Assembly: GCF_023573145.1 (NCBI RefSeq)
Contig: NZ_CP097636.1
Span: 3,472,001-3,536,000 of the forward strand
Direction: 5' to 3'
DNA: 64,000 bases
Origin: Aquincola tertiaricarbonis
Lineage (GTDB): Bacteria > Pseudomonadota > Gammaproteobacteria > Burkholderiales > Burkholderiaceae_C
The notes beneath the pieces are model-generated. The model did not search any database and had not been told where the DNA came from. It saw only the letters and a program-made list of their open reading frames with translations. The translations under genes were made by a program, and so were the position numbers. Positions 39,674 through 53,800 of this stretch are shown here, piece by piece (within the stretch, counting starts at the first letter, position 1; the number at the start of each line of letters is the position of its first letter).

Positions 39674-42600
39674 GGTCATCAGGCTCGCATTGCCCCCCGC
39701 CGCGGCGGTGTTGACGGACACGCTGCGCTCCAGCATCAGCGGCTCCAGGCTGAAGACGCCTGGCTGCAGCCGGCCCGGCGCGGCCACCTGCAGGCCGACG
39801 ATGGGGCCGCTGCGTGACGCCAGCTGCCGGCTGGCGTGGCGGGCGTCGTCGGGGTGGCCGTGCAGCAGCACCGCGTCGAACGCCGCCTCGGCCAGTGCCT
39901 GCGCGGCGTCGCCGGGCAGCAGCCGCACCTGGGCACGCAGCGCGGCCGGCAAGGCCTGCTGCAGGCCGCGTGCCGCGGGGCTTTCGGGCCACAGCGCGGT
40001 GGAGCCGACGGCCAGCACATGGGCCAGCTGGCACAGCCGCTCGTCGCGGTCGTCGGCCATCGACAGGCACAGCACCGCCGCGCGCGGCAGCAGCCGGTAG
40101 ACGTTGCGTTCCCCAGTCGGGCCGGGCAGCAGCTGCTGCAGGCCCGCCGGTGACACCGCGGCCAGCGCGCTGCACAACGTGGCCAGCCAGGGCGCACCGG
40201 GCTGGCTGGCGGCCAGGGCCTGCAGCGGGGCCTGCACCGCGCGGGCCGCGGGTTCCAGCACGGCCGCGGCCGCGGCGCCGCCCTCTGCCACCGGCCCGGC
40301 CACCAGCCGCCGCAGGTACAGCGGCCCGCCGGCCTTGGGGCCGGTGCCTGACAGGCCTTCACCCCCGAAGGGCTGCACGCCCACCACGGCGCCGACGATG
40401 TTGCGGTTGACGTACTGGTTGCCGGCATGCACCCGCTCGGTCACCAGCGCGATGGTTTCGTCGATGCGGGTATGCAGCCCCAGCGTCAGGCCGTAGCCGG
40501 TGGCATTGATCTGGTCGATCAACGCCGGCAGCTCGTCGCGCCGGTAGCGCAGCACGTGCAGCACCGGGCCGAAGACCTCGCGCTGCAACTCGGCCAGCGA
40601 CGGGATCTCGATGACCGCTGGCGGCACGAAGCTGCCATGCGCCAGCACCGCCGCATCACCGCCCAGCCGCTGCACCGCATGGCCGCGCTCGCGCAGCGTG
40701 GCGATGTGCGCTTCGATGCCGGCGCGCGCTTCTTCGTCGATCACCGGGCCGATGTCGGTGCTCAGCTCGTCGGGTGGCGCCAGGGTCAGTTCACGCAGCG
40801 CGCCGTGCAGCATCTTCAGCACATGGTCGGCCACGTCCTGCTGCAGGCACAGCACACGCAAGGCGGAGCAGCGCTGGCCCGCACTGTCGAAGGCCGAGCT
40901 GATCACGTCGGCCACCACCTGCTCGGCCAGCGCCGACGAGTCCACGATCATCGCGTTCTGGCCGCCGGTCTCGGCGATCAGCAGCGGCGGCCGGCCCTGC
41001 GCATCCAGCCGGCCGGCCAGGCTGCGCTGCAGCAGCCGCGCCACCTCGGTGGAGCCGGTGAACATCACGCCGCGCACCCGTTCGTCGGCCACCAGCGCGG
41101 CGCCCACCGTTTCGCCACGGCCGGGCAGCAGCTGCAGCGCGCCGCCGGGTACGCCGGCCGCGTGCAGCAGCTGCACCGCCTGCGCGGCGATCAGCGGCGT
41201 CTGCTCGGCCGGCTTGGCCAGCACGGTGTTGCCGGCCGCCAGCGCGGCGGCCACCTGGCCCACGAAGATGGCCAGCGGGAAGTTCCAGGGGCTGATGCAG
41301 ACGATGGGCCCCAGCGGCCGGTGCTGCTCGCTCAACTCGCGCCGGGCCTGGGTCGCGTAGTAGCGCAGAAAGTCCACCGCCTCGCGCACCTCGCCGATGG
41401 CGTTGGGCAGGGTCTTGCCGGCTTCGCGCACGATCAGGCCCAGCAGCGGCTGCATCTGCGCCTCCAGCGTGTCGGCGGCGCGCTCCAGCAACGCCGCGCG
41501 CTCGGCGGGCGGCGTGGCGGCCCAGGCCGGGCCGGCGGCCACGGCGGCGGCCACGGCATCGGCCGCGTCGGCGGTGGTGGCCTCGGTCACCTGGCCCACC
41601 ACGTCGCGGCGGTCGGCCGGGTTGGTCACCGGCTGCGGCGTGCCGGCCGTGCGGGGCTGACCGCCAATCAGCGGCAACGCCTGCCATGCGGCGCCCGGGC
41701 GCAGCAGTGCGCCGGCCAACGAGGCCAGCCGGTGCTCGTTCGACAGGTCGATGCCGCTGCTGTTGGCCCGCTCGGCCCCGTACAGCGCACGCGGCAGCGC
41801 AATGCCCGGGTGCGGCAGGCCGGCCTGGCCTTCGGCCTGCGCGGCGGCGTCCACCACCGCCACCGGGTCGGCCACCAGCTGCTCGATGGGCACGGCTTCG
41901 TCGGCGATGCGGTTGACGAAGGAGCTGTTGGCGCCGTTTTCCAGCAGGCGGCGCACCAGGTAGGCCAGTAGCGTCTCGTGCGTGCCCACCGGTGCATAGA
42001 TGCGGCAGGGCCGAGCCAGGCCGCCCTCGGCGCGCGGGCCCACCACCTGGCTGTACAGCGGCTCGCCCATGCCGTGCAGGCACTGGAATTCGTACTGGCC
42101 GGCGTAGTAGTTCTGCCCGGCCAGCTGGTAGATGGCGGCCAGAGTGTGCGCGTTGTGGGTGGCGAACTGCGGGTACACCGCCTCGGGCGCGGCCAGCAGC
42201 TTGCGGGCGCAGGCCAGGTAGCTCACGTCGGTGTGCACCTTGCGGGTGTAAACGGGGTAGTCCTCCAGCCCGTCCACCTGCGCGCGCTTGATCTCGCTGT
42301 CCCAGTAGGCGCCCTTGACCAGCCGCACCATCAGTCGCCGCCGTGTGCGGCGGGCCAGGTCGATGATGAAGTCCAGCACATGCGGGCAGCGCTTCTGGTA
42401 GGCCTGCACCACGAAGCCGATGCCGTGCCAGCCTTCCAGGCCCGGGTCGGCGCACAGCTGCTCCAGCAGGTCGAGCGACAGCTCCAGCCGGTCGGCCTCC
42501 TCGGCGTCGATGTTCAGGCCGATGTCATAGCCGCGGGCCAGCAGCGCCAGCTTCAGCAGCCGGGGGTACAGCTCGGTGAGCGTGCGGCCGACCTGCGCCC

Positions 42601-43414
42601 GGCTGTAGCGCGGGTGCAGCGCCGACAGCTTGATGGAGATGCCCGGCCCTTCGTAGATGCCGCGGCCGGCCGAGGCCCGGCCGATGGCATGGATGGCGGC
42701 CTCGTAGGCGGCCAGGTAGCGCTGCGCGTCGGCCTCGGTCAGCGCGGCTTCGCCCAGCATGTCGTACGAATAGCGGAAGCCTTCGGCCTCGCGGCGGCGG
42801 GCGTTGGACAGCGCCTCCTCGATCGTCTGGCCGGTGACGAACTGCTCGCCCATCAGCCGCATGGCCATGTCCACGCCCTTGCGGATCAGCGGCTCGCCGC
42901 TCTTGGCCACCACGCGAGCCAGCGCCTGCGCCAGGCCGGTTTCGGTGTGGGTGGTGACCAGCTTGCCGGTGAGCACCAGGCCCCAGGTGGCCGCATTGAC
43001 GAACAGCGAGCCGCTGCGGCCCAGGTGCGAAGCCCAGTCGCCGTCGCCGATCTTGTCGCGGATGAGGGCATCACGCGTGGCCGCATCGGGGATGCGCAGC
43101 AGCGCCTCGGCCAGGCACATCAGCGCCACGCCTTCCTGCGACGAGAGCGAGAACTCCTGCACCAGGCCCTGCACCAGGCCTTCGCGGCCGCCGGCCGACT
43201 TGCGCTCGCGCAGCCGCGTGGCCAGCTGGCCGGCCAAGGCCTGCACCGCGGCGGCCTGGGCCGCGGGCAGCCGGGCCTGCTCCAGCAGCACGGCCACGGC
43301 CTCCGGCTCGGGTCGGCGATAGGCGGAGGTGATGGCCGCGCGCAGCACGCTTTGCGGGCGCAGGCGGGCGGCGAACTCGACAAAGGGCCGGGGGGCTTCG
43401 GTGACAGCATTCAT
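39665..43414 (-). CDS. putA: Bifunctional proline dehydrogenase / glutamate-semialdehyde dehydrogenase
   Basis: This 1249-residue enzyme oxidises proline to glutamate in two steps. The FAD-dependent proline dehydrogenase barrel covers about 150-480 (ISIKLSALHPRYSRAQ, VRLVKGAYWDSEIKRAQ). The NAD-dependent aldehyde dehydrogenase covers about 560-1040 (PWNFPLAIFVGQVAAALAAGNTV, FTGSTEVARLLQ, catalytic Cys849 in FDSAGQRCSALRV). A C-terminal tail typical of type B PutA follows. No N-terminal ribbon-helix-helix repressor domain is visible, so regulation is probably by the divergent LysR gene. Confidence 0.96.
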   Translation of the reverse strand: MNAVTEAPRPFVEFAARLRPQSVLRAAITSAYRRPEPEAVAVLLEQARLPAAQAAAVQALAGQLATRLRERKSAGGREGLVQGLVQEFSLSSQEGVALMCLAEALLRIPDAATRDALIRDKIGDGDWASHLGRSGSLFVNAATWGLVLTGKLVTTHTETGLAQALARVVAKSGEPLIRKGVDMAMRLMGEQFVTGQTIEEALSNARRREAEGFRYSYDMLGEAALTEADAQRYLAAYEAAIHAIGRASAGRGIYEGPGISIKLSALHPRYSRAQVGRTLTELYPRLLKLALLARGYDIGLNIDAEEADRLELSLDLLEQLCADPGLEGWHGIGFVVQAYQKRCPHVLDFIIDLARRTRRRLMVRLVKGAYWDSEIKRAQVDGLEDYPVYTRKVHTDVSYLACARKLLAAPEAVYPQFATHNAHTLAAIYQLAGQNYYAGQYEFQCLHGMGEPLYSQVVGPRAEGGLARPCRIYAPVGTHETLLAYLVRRLLENGANSSFVNRIADEAVPIEQLVADPVAVVDAAAQAEGQAGLPHPGIALPRALYGAERANSSGIDLSNEHRLASLAGALLRPGAAWQALPLIGGQPRTAGTPQPVTNPADRRDVVGQVTEATTADAADAVAAAVAAGPAWAATPPAERAALLERAADTLEAQMQPLLGLIVREAGKTLPNAIGEVREAVDFLRYYATQARRELSEQHRPLGPIVCISPWNFPLAIFVGQVAAALAAGNTVLAKPAEQTPLIAAQAVQLLHAAGVPGGALQLLPGRGETVGAALVADERVRGVMFTGSTEVARLLQRSLAGRLDAQGRPPLLIAETGGQNAMIVDSSALAEQVVADVISSAFDSAGQRCSALRVLCLQQDVADHVLKMLHGALRELTLAPPDELSTDIGPVIDEEARAGIEAHIATLRERGHAVQRLGGDAAVLAHGSFVPPAVIEIPSLAELQREVFGPVLHVLRYRRDELPALIDQINATGYGLTLGLHTRIDETIALVTERVHAGNQYVNRNIVGAVVGVQPFGGEGLSGTGPKAGGPLYLRRLVAGPVAEGGAAAAAVLEPAARAVQAPLQALAASQPGAPWLATLCSALAAVSPAGLQQLLPGPTGERNVYRLLPRAAVLCLSMADDRDERLCQLAHVLAVGSTALWPESPAARGLQQALPAALRAQVRLLPGDAAQALAEAAFDAVLLHGHPDDARHASRQLASRSGPIVGLQVAAPGRLQPGVFSLEPLMLERSVSVNTAAAGGNASLMTLG

Positions 43415-43527
43415 GAGGCGCTCGACTCGGCTATGGCGCAGGCGTGAATTCACCTGCCGCGGTGTGTCGGCCCACTATAGGAAGCGCCCCGCCCCGCCGC
43501 AATGGCACAGCCAGACGGCTTGCCGAT

Positions 43528-43554
43528 GCAGTCATCGCTTTTTGCGATGGCTGC
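43528..43554. promoter_or_regulatory. LysR-type operator between putA and lysR
   Basis: An 11-bp inverted repeat with one mismatch (43528-43538 with 43544-43554, 5-nt T spacer) contains ATC-N9-GAT (43534-43548), the classical T-N11-A LysR box. A second repeat GCCAG-N6-CTGGC (43553-43568) abuts the lysR start codon. Confidence 0.65.
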
Positions 43555-43571
43555 CAGCGCATACTGGCGGC

Positions 43572-44498
43572 ATGGACCTGCGGCAGTTGAAGTACTTCGT
43601 GCGCATCGTGGAGCTGGGCGGGCTGTCGGCCGCCGCGCAGTCGCTGCACGTGGCGCAGCCCTCGCTCAGCCAGCACGTGGCCAACCTCGAGGCCGAGCTG
43701 GGCCTGCCGCTGCTGGAACGTGGCGCCCGCGGCGCTCGGCCCACGCCGGCCGGCCGCCGGCTCTACGAGCAGGCCAAGGCCCTGCTGCGCCAGGCCGGCG
43801 ACATCCCGGCGCTGGTGCGCCAGGAGGGCGGCGACGTGGCCGGCCATGTGCGCCTGGGGCTGCCGGCCAGCACCTCGCGCCGGGTGGCGGTGCCGCTGCT
43901 GCGCGCGCTGCGCCTGGCCCACCCGGGCGTGACGCTGGAGATCGTGGAAGGCTCCACCGCCTACATCGCCGAGATGCTGCAGCGCCACCTGCTGGACCTG
44001 GGCGTGGCGGTGCACCCCGGCGACGACGCGCGGCTGGACGTGCACCCGCTGGTGACCGAGGAACTGATGCTGGTGGGGCCGCCTGGTGAGGCCGCGCCCG
44101 GCCCGGTGGAGGTGGCCGAGCTGGCGGCGCTGCCGCTGCTGCTGCCGGCCTTCCCGAATGCCATCCGCGTGCGCATCGAGCAGCTGTGCAACGCCGCCGG
44201 CCTGCGCTACCGGCTGGTGGCCGAAAGCGCCGCCGCGCAGGTGATGGTGGCCGCCGCCCAGGCCGGCATCGCCTGGACCATCCTGCCCTGGTCGGCCTTC
44301 GAGCATGAAGACCCGGCCAGCCTGAGCTGGCGGCCCATCGCCGGCCGCGCCTTCACCCGCACGCTGGCGGTGTGCGGCAGCCGCGCCGCCAGCGGCCAGC
44401 CGGCGGGCGAGGCGGTGCGCCGCCAGCTGCAGGCGGTGGTGGCCGCGATGCTGGCCGAAGGCGGCTGGCCGCAGGCGGAGCTGCCGGTGCGGCGGTAG
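43572..44498 (+). CDS. LysR-family regulator, divergent from putA
   Basis: This 308-residue LTTR starts MDLRQLKYFVRIVELGGLSAAAQ, with the winged helix-turn-helix at about 1-60 (HVAQPSLSQHVANLEAELGLPLLERG) and a co-inducer domain at about 90-300. The DNA between it and putA contains a strong LysR box. It is therefore the likely regulator of putA, perhaps responding to proline. I chose ATG 43572, directly after an inverted repeat; the longer frame crosses the intergenic operator. Confidence 0.9.
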   Translation: MDLRQLKYFVRIVELGGLSAAAQSLHVAQPSLSQHVANLEAELGLPLLERGARGARPTPAGRRLYEQAKALLRQAGDIPALVRQEGGDVAGHVRLGLPASTSRRVAVPLLRALRLAHPGVTLEIVEGSTAYIAEMLQRHLLDLGVAVHPGDDARLDVHPLVTEELMLVGPPGEAAPGPVEVAELAALPLLLPAFPNAIRVRIEQLCNAAGLRYRLVAESAAAQVMVAAAQAGIAWTILPWSAFEHEDPASLSWRPIAGRAFTRTLAVCGSRAASGQPAGEAVRRQLQAVVAAMLAEGGWPQAELPVRR

Positions 44499-44576
44499 CT
44501 CCGCCCGAAGCGCACCAAGAGACGACCGTGCTGCCGCACAATCCGGCCGCCCAGCCCACAGGCCCCGCCGCCACCC

Positions 44577-47728
<3,152 letters not shown>

Positions 47729-47732
<4 letters not shown>

Positions 47733-48691
47733 GCGCCCGGTGCCGACAGCGCGCGGATCAGCTGCCGCAAGGCCGGCGAAGCCTTGCCACGGCGGCAGAT
47801 GAGCACGATGTCCTGCCGGTGCGCATACCGCGCCGGCTGCACCCGCCGCAGCGGCTGAAGCGCCGTGGTGCCGGCCACGTAGTGATCGGGCAGGAAACCC
47901 GCATGGCGGCCGGTGAGCACCAGCAGCGCCACGCCTTCCAGGCTGTCGGCGCGGGCGCTGCCTGCGGCCGTGCCCGGCGGCACCGGCAGCAGCGCCGGCG
48001 GCAGCGTGTCCACGTAGGGGTCGGTCACCAGCGCGGCGTCTTCCAGCCGCAGCGTCGCCGCTTCATCGCCGGCCCAGGCATACCAGGGGTGGCCGGGCGC
48101 CACCCACAGGCTGTTGGCCTCGGCATACAGGCGGTGCTGCTCCAGCCCGGCGGGCGCGGTGCGGGCGGCCACGATGCCGGCGTCCAGCGTGCCGGCCAGC
48201 AGTTCACGCTCGATCTCCAGCGGCCGGCGTGCGGCCAGCTGCCACTGCAGCCCCGGCACCGCCTGCGCGCAGCGGGCCAGCAGCGCCGGCACCCGGCCTT
48301 CGGTCAGCAGCGCGTCCACCATGCCCAGCCGCAGCACCGGCGCCGCCGCCGCGCCGCTGAAGGACGCCAGGTCGTCGCCGAAGGCGCGCATCGCGCCGAA
48401 GAGCCGGCGCGTCAATGCCTGCAGGCGCAGACCGTCTTCCGTCAGCTGGAAGCCGCCGCGGCCGCGCCGCGCCAGCGTGGCGCCCAGCAGCGCTTCCAGC
48501 TCGCGCAGCTGCTTGCTGACGGTGGACAAATCGAGCTGCAGCTCCACCGCCGCCGGCGACAGGCCGCCCGCCGCCGCCACCGCGGCGAAGGTGCGCAGCA
48601 GCCGCAGCTGCGCCTCGCCCAGCGGCGCGCCGGGCGCTGCCGCGCTGTCGATGCTGGATGGCTGTGCCAGTGAACTTGCCCGCCGGGCCAT
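47729..48691 (-). CDS. LysR-family regulator, divergent from agmatinase-like gene
   Basis: This 320-residue LTTR has the helix-turn-helix at about 25-85 (LLRTFAAVAAAGGLSPAAVELQLDLSTVSKQLRELEALLGATL) and an effector domain to the C-terminus. Start: ATG 48691, giving MARRASSLAQ. Its 3' end overlaps the sensor kinase by 4 bp, convergently. The 55-bp gap to the agmatinase-family gene is short, and a weak GGGT-N5-ACCC repeat (48706-48718) lies in it. It probably regulates that gene in response to a guanidino compound or amino acid. Confidence 0.88.
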
Positions 48692-48746
48692 GCCGTGTCG
48701 CTCCTGGGTCCCGTACCCTTGCCGCGCATTCTCGGAGCTGCACGCC

Positions 48747-49709
48747 ATGTCCCTCGATCCCACCGCCCACGCCTTTGCTTTCCTGTCGCAAGGCAGCTTC
48801 CTCAAGGGCGCCGCGGCACTGCCGGGCCAGCTGGCGCCCCAGCCCTACGGCGTGGCCGGCCTGGCCTGGGACGGCTCCACCACCAACCGGCCGGGCGCCC
48901 GCATGGCGCCGCGCGCCATCCGCACCGCCAGCCACATGCTGTGCGACGGGCTGCACCCGCACTTCGGCACCACGCCCATAGCCCAGCTGGTGGACCTGGG
49001 CGACCTGGCACTGCCCAACACCTCGCTGGTGGCCATGCGGGCCGCGCTGGCGGAGGCGCTGCCGGCGCTGCTGGCGGCGCGCCACATGGTGTGGCTGGGC
49101 GGCGACCATTCGGTGACGCTGCCCATCCTGCGGGCGCTGAAGGCGCAGCAGGGCCGGCCACTGGCGGTGATCCACTTTGACGCGCACTGCGACACCTGGG
49201 AAGACCACTTCGGCGAACCCAGCGGCCACGGCACCTGGGTCTACGAAGCGATTCAGGAAGGCCTGGTGGTGCCCGAGTGCTTCACGCAGCTGGGCATCCG
49301 CTCGGCCGGTGACCGGGCGGCGCGCGAGTACGTGCGCGACCAGGGCGGCCAGATCTTCACCGCGCGCGACCTGCGCGGCCTGGAAAGCCCGGCCCAGCTG
49401 GCGGGCGTTGTGGACGCCATCCGCCAGCGCATCGCCGCGGCCGGCCACCCGCCGGTGTACCTGAGCCTGGACATCGACTGCCTGGACCCGGCCTTCGCCC
49501 CCGGCACCGGCACGCCCGAGCCGGCCGGCATGAGCACCGCGCAGGTGATGACGCTGCTGGAAGAACTGGCCGACCTGCCCTTCGTGGGCATGGACTGCGT
49601 GGAGGTGTCGCCGCCCTACGACCATGCCGAGCTGACGGCCTACGCGGCCGCCAGCTTCGTGTGGACTTACCTGAGCGGGCGGGTGGCCGCCCAGCTCAAT
49701 AAGAGCTGA
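48747..49709 (+). CDS. speB: Agmatinase/ureohydrolase-family protein
   Basis: This 320-residue arginase-fold enzyme has the binuclear Mn site: GGDHSVTLP (near 118), FDAHCDTW (near 145) and SLDIDCLDPAFAPGTGTPEP (near 240). The family hydrolyses agmatine, guanidinobutyrate or related guanidino compounds to urea plus an amine. The sequence cannot separate these; agmatine to putrescine is a common default. The start MSLDPTAHAF is preceded by GGAG. Its end overlaps the binding-protein gene by 14 bp, convergently. Confidence 0.85.
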   Translation: MSLDPTAHAFAFLSQGSFLKGAAALPGQLAPQPYGVAGLAWDGSTTNRPGARMAPRAIRTASHMLCDGLHPHFGTTPIAQLVDLGDLALPNTSLVAMRAALAEALPALLAARHMVWLGGDHSVTLPILRALKAQQGRPLAVIHFDAHCDTWEDHFGEPSGHGTWVYEAIQEGLVVPECFTQLGIRSAGDRAAREYVRDQGGQIFTARDLRGLESPAQLAGVVDAIRQRIAAAGHPPVYLSLDIDCLDPAFAPGTGTPEPAGMSTAQVMTLLEELADLPFVGMDCVEVSPPYDHAELTAYAAASFVWTYLSGRVAAQLNKS

Positions 49710-50847
49710 CCGCGCTCGGCTGCCCGCCCTTGAAGGTGAACACCGTCACCGGCGACGACTTGAGGTCGCGCTGGTTGTCGAACTCGTAGGTGCCGGCCGC
49801 GCCCTTGTAGCTGCCCTTCTGCATCGCCTCGGCCACCTTGGCCGGGTCGGTGCTGCCGGCCTTCTGCATCGCCTGGGCGATGAGGTGCACCGCGTCGTAG
49901 AAGTTGACGGCATAGGTCAGCGGATCGCGCTGGTTGTTGGCCGCGCGGTAGGCCTGCACGAAAGCCTGGCCCTCGGAAGCTCTTTGGATCATCGCGCCGC
50001 CCTGGGTGCACCAGACGTTCTCGCCCACCGCATCGCCGCCGGCCAGTTTGGCGGTTTCGCTGGAGCACAGGCCGTCGCCGCCCAGCAGTTTGGCGGTGAT
50101 GCCCAGCTGCTTCATCTGCCGCGCCATCGGGCCCGCCTGGGCCGAGTAGCCGCCGAAGAAGATGGCATCAGGCCGCGCGGCCTTGATGCTGGTGAGCACC
50201 GGCGTGAAGTCGGTGGCCTGGCCCGAGACGTATTCGCTCTTGACCACCTGCAGCCCGTTGGCCTTGGCCGCGTTGCTGAACTCCTGCGCCAGGCCCTGGC
50301 CATAGGCGCTGCGGTCGTCGATCACGGCCACTCGCTGCAGCTTCAGTTCCTTGGCCGCGTACAGCGCCATCTTCACGCCCAGCGCGGTGTCGGCCGCGCC
50401 CACACGGAACAGGCGCGCAAAGCCCTGCTGCGTGATCTTGGGGTTGGACGACACCGTGGCCACCACCACGCCGCCCTGGTCGTACACACGTGAGGCGGGC
50501 ATGGTCACGCCCGAGTTGTAGGGCCCGACGACGAACTTGACGCCGCCGTCCACGAGCTTTTGCGCCACGGCCACGCCCTGGCGCGGGTCGGCCTGGTCGT
50601 CCTCGGCCTGCAGCTTCAGCCGCAGCGGCCGGCCGCCCACGCTGAGCTTGCGGGCGTTGACTTCGTTGACGGCCAGCTGCGCGCCGGCCAGGTTGTCCTG
50701 GCCGTTGCCGCTTTGCGGGCCGGACAGCGGGCTGCTCAGCCCGATGGGCACCACCAGCTCCTGCGCGCGTACGGCGGCAGGCAGGGTCAGCGCCACGGCC
50801 AGGGCGGCGCCTTGCAGGCACAGGTTCGGGGTTGGGTTCAAACGCAT
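49696..50847 (-). CDS. Branched-chain amino acid-type ABC substrate-binding protein
   Basis: This 383-residue periplasmic protein has a signal peptide (about 1-28) and a two-lobe LivJ/LivK-like domain (VPIGLSSPLSGPQSGNGQDNLAGAQLAVNEVNA ... VVGPYNSGVTMPASRVYDQGGVVVATVSSNPKITQ ... DDRSAYGQGLAQEF). Such proteins feed ABC importers of Leu/Ile/Val, amides or aromatics. No permease or ATPase is adjacent. It lies 26 bp downstream of the ferredoxin oxidoreductase gene, implying import of that enzyme's substrate or its precursor. Confidence 0.9.
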   Translation of the reverse strand: MRLNPTPNLCLQGAALAVALTLPAAVRAQELVVPIGLSSPLSGPQSGNGQDNLAGAQLAVNEVNARKLSVGGRPLRLKLQAEDDQADPRQGVAVAQKLVDGGVKFVVGPYNSGVTMPASRVYDQGGVVVATVSSNPKITQQGFARLFRVGAADTALGVKMALYAAKELKLQRVAVIDDRSAYGQGLAQEFSNAAKANGLQVVKSEYVSGQATDFTPVLTSIKAARPDAIFFGGYSAQAGPMARQMKQLGITAKLLGGDGLCSSETAKLAGGDAVGENVWCTQGGAMIQRASEGQAFVQAYRAANNQRDPLTYAVNFYDAVHLIAQAMQKAGSTDPAKVAEAMQKGSYKGAAGTYEFDNQRDLKSSPVTVFTFKGGQPSAVSSY

Positions 50848-50873
50848 CTTCAGGATCGGATCAGGTCAAGGGT

Positions 50874-53800
50874 TCAGGCCACGCGGCGCGCAGCCGGGCT
50901 GCCGCCGGCGCGCCACTGTGCCATCAGGCCGTCCCACTTCGGGCGGGCGGTGGCCAGGTGGCGGGCCTTCACATGGCCGTAGCCGCGGATCTGCTCGGGG
51001 ATGCTGGCGATCTCCACCGCCAGCGGCAGCCGCTCGGCGTTCAGGCCCTGCAGCAGTTCCAGCACACAGGCCTTGTACTGCTCGATCAGCGCGCGCTCGG
51101 TGCGGCGCTCTTCAGAACGGCCGAAGATGTCCAGTGCGGTGCCGCGCAGGCCCTTCATCTTGGCCAGTACGCCGAAGGCGGTGTGCATCCACGGACCGAA
51201 GGGGCGCTTGACCAGCTCGCCGCGCTCGTTGGTCTTGGCGGTGAGCGGAGGGGCCAGGTGGTGCACCAGCTTGTAGTCGCCCTCGAACATCGCGGCGATC
51301 TTCTCGTCGAAGCCGGTCTGCGTGTGCAGGCGCGCCACTTCGTACTCGTCCTTGTAGGCCATCAGCTTGAACAGGTAGCGGGCCACCGCCTCCGACAGCC
51401 GGGTGCCGCCCAGCGGGCTTTCGGCCTGCCGCACCTGGTCGACGAAGCGGCGGTACTGCTCAGCGTAAGCCGCGTTTTGGTAGTCGGTGAGGAAGCTCAC
51501 CCGCTTGGCCACCAACTCGTCGATCGACGGCTTCTTGACGAACTGGATCACCTGCGCGGCCTTGAACAAGGCCTTCACCGCCGCCAGGTCATGGGCGCAG
51601 CGGCGGCCCCATTCGAAGGCGGCCTTGTTGTTGTCCACCTGCACGTTGTTCAGCTCCATCGCGCGCATCAGCGCGGCATGGCCCAGCGGCACCCGGCCCT
51701 GCTGCCAGGCGTAGCCCAGCATCAGCGGGTTGGTGTAGATGCTGTCGCCCAGCAGCTGCACCGACACTTCCTCGGCATCGAAGGCGCCCAGCCCGCCCGC
51801 GCCCACGGCCTGCGCCAGCGTGGTCTCGCAGCCGGCCGGGAACTGCCAGTCGGGGTTCTGCACGAAGGCCGCGGTGGGCGAGCCATGGGTGTTCATCGCC
51901 ACGAAGGTGCGGCCCGGCTTGATGACGGCCATGGTGGCCTTGTTGGCGCCGACGATGGGGTCGCAGGCGATCACCAGATCGGCCTTGGCGGTGTCCACCT
52001 TGGTGGTGAAGATGGCATCGGCGCGGTTGGCGATCTGGATGTGGCTCCAGGTGGCGCCACCCTTTTGCGCCAGGCCCGCGGCATCTTGCGTGACGACGCC
52101 CTTGCCTTCCAGGTGCGCGGCCATGCCCAGCAACTGGCCGATGGTGATGACGCCGGTGCCGCCCACGCCAGCCACCACGATGCCCCAGGCCTGCTCGGCC
52201 AGCGGCAGCGCGGGCTCGGGGATGGGCGGCAGCGTGCTCAGGTCACCCTTCTTCTCTTTTTTCGGCTTCTTCAGCTGGCCACCTTCCACGGTGACGAAGC
52301 TGGGGCAGAAGCCCTTCAGGCACGAGTAGTCCTTGTTGCAGCTGTTCTGGTTGATGCGGCGCTTGCGGCCGAACTCGGTGTCCACCGGTTCCACGCTGAG
52401 GCAGTTGCTCTGCACGCTGCAGTCGCCGCAGCCCTCGCACACCAGCTCGTTGATCACCACCGTCTTGTCGGGCGTGGCCATCTTGCCGCGCTTGCGGCGG
52501 CGGCGCTTCTCGGTGGCGCAGGTCTGGTCGTAGATGATGGCCGTGGTGCCCTTGAGCTCGCGGAACTGGCGCTGGATCGTGTCCAGCTCGTCGCGGTGGT
52601 GCACCGTGACGCCGGGCAGCAGGCTCACGCCCTGGTACTTCTGCGGCTCGTCGGTGACGATGACGGTCCTGGCCACGCCCTCGGCGTCCAGGCTCTTCAT
52701 GATCTGCAGCACCGAGTGGCCTTCCGGCCGCTCGCCCACCTGCTGGCCGCCGGTCATGGCCACGGCGTCGTTGTAGAGGATCTTGTAGGTGATGTTCACG
52801 CCCGAGGCGATGCTCTGGCGAATGGCCAGCAGGCCGCTGTGGAAGTAGGTGCCGTCGCCCAGGTTGGCGAACACATGCGCATCGGTGGTGAACGGCGCCT
52901 GGCCGCTCCAGGCCACGCCTTCGCCGCCCATCTGGCTGAAGGTCACGGTGCTGCGGTCCATCCAGGTGGCCATGTAGTGGCAGCCGATGCCGGCCAGCGC
53001 GCGCGAACCTTCGGGCACGCGGGTGCTGGTGTTGTGCGGGCAGCCCGAGCAGAACCAGGGCGCGCGCTCGCCGCTGCCGCCGGCCGCGTTCACCGTCACC
53101 AGCGCACGCTCGGCGGCCTCGATCTCGCGCAGCCGCGCGTCCATGCGCGCCGCCACGTCGGCGGGCACGCCCAGCTTCTTCAGCCGCTTGGCAATCGCCT
53201 TGGCGATGATGGCGGGCGTGAGGTCGGCCTTGGCGCGCAGCAGCCAGTTCTCGCTGGGGTTGGGCATGGCCCATTCGCCACCGGTCAGGTCGCCTTCGGG
53301 CTCGTCGAACTTGCCCAGCACGTTGGGCCGCACGTCGGCACGCCAGTTGTACAGCTCTTCCTTCAGCTGGTATTCGATGACCTGGCGCTTTTCTTCAACC
53401 ACCAGGATCTCTTGCAGGCCCTGCGCGAAGTCGCGGGTGATGGTGGCTTCCAGCGGCCACACCACGTTGACCTTGTGCAGCCGCACACCCAGTGCGCGAC
53501 AGGTGTCGTCGTCCAGGCCCAGGTCGGCCAGCGCCTGGCGGGTGTCGTTGTAGGCCTTGCCGCTGGCAATCAGGCCGAAGCGGTCGTTCGGCCCGGCGAT
53601 CACGTTGTAGTTGAGCTTGTTGGCCCGCACGTAGGCCAGCGCGGCGTACCACTTGTAGTCCATCAGCCGCGCTTCCTGCTCCAGCGGCGCATCGGGCCAG
53701 CGGATGTGCAGCCCGCCCGGCGGCATCACGAAGTCCTCGGGCAGCACGATGCGCACGCGGTCGGGGTCCACCGACACCGAGGCCGACGACTCCACCACTT

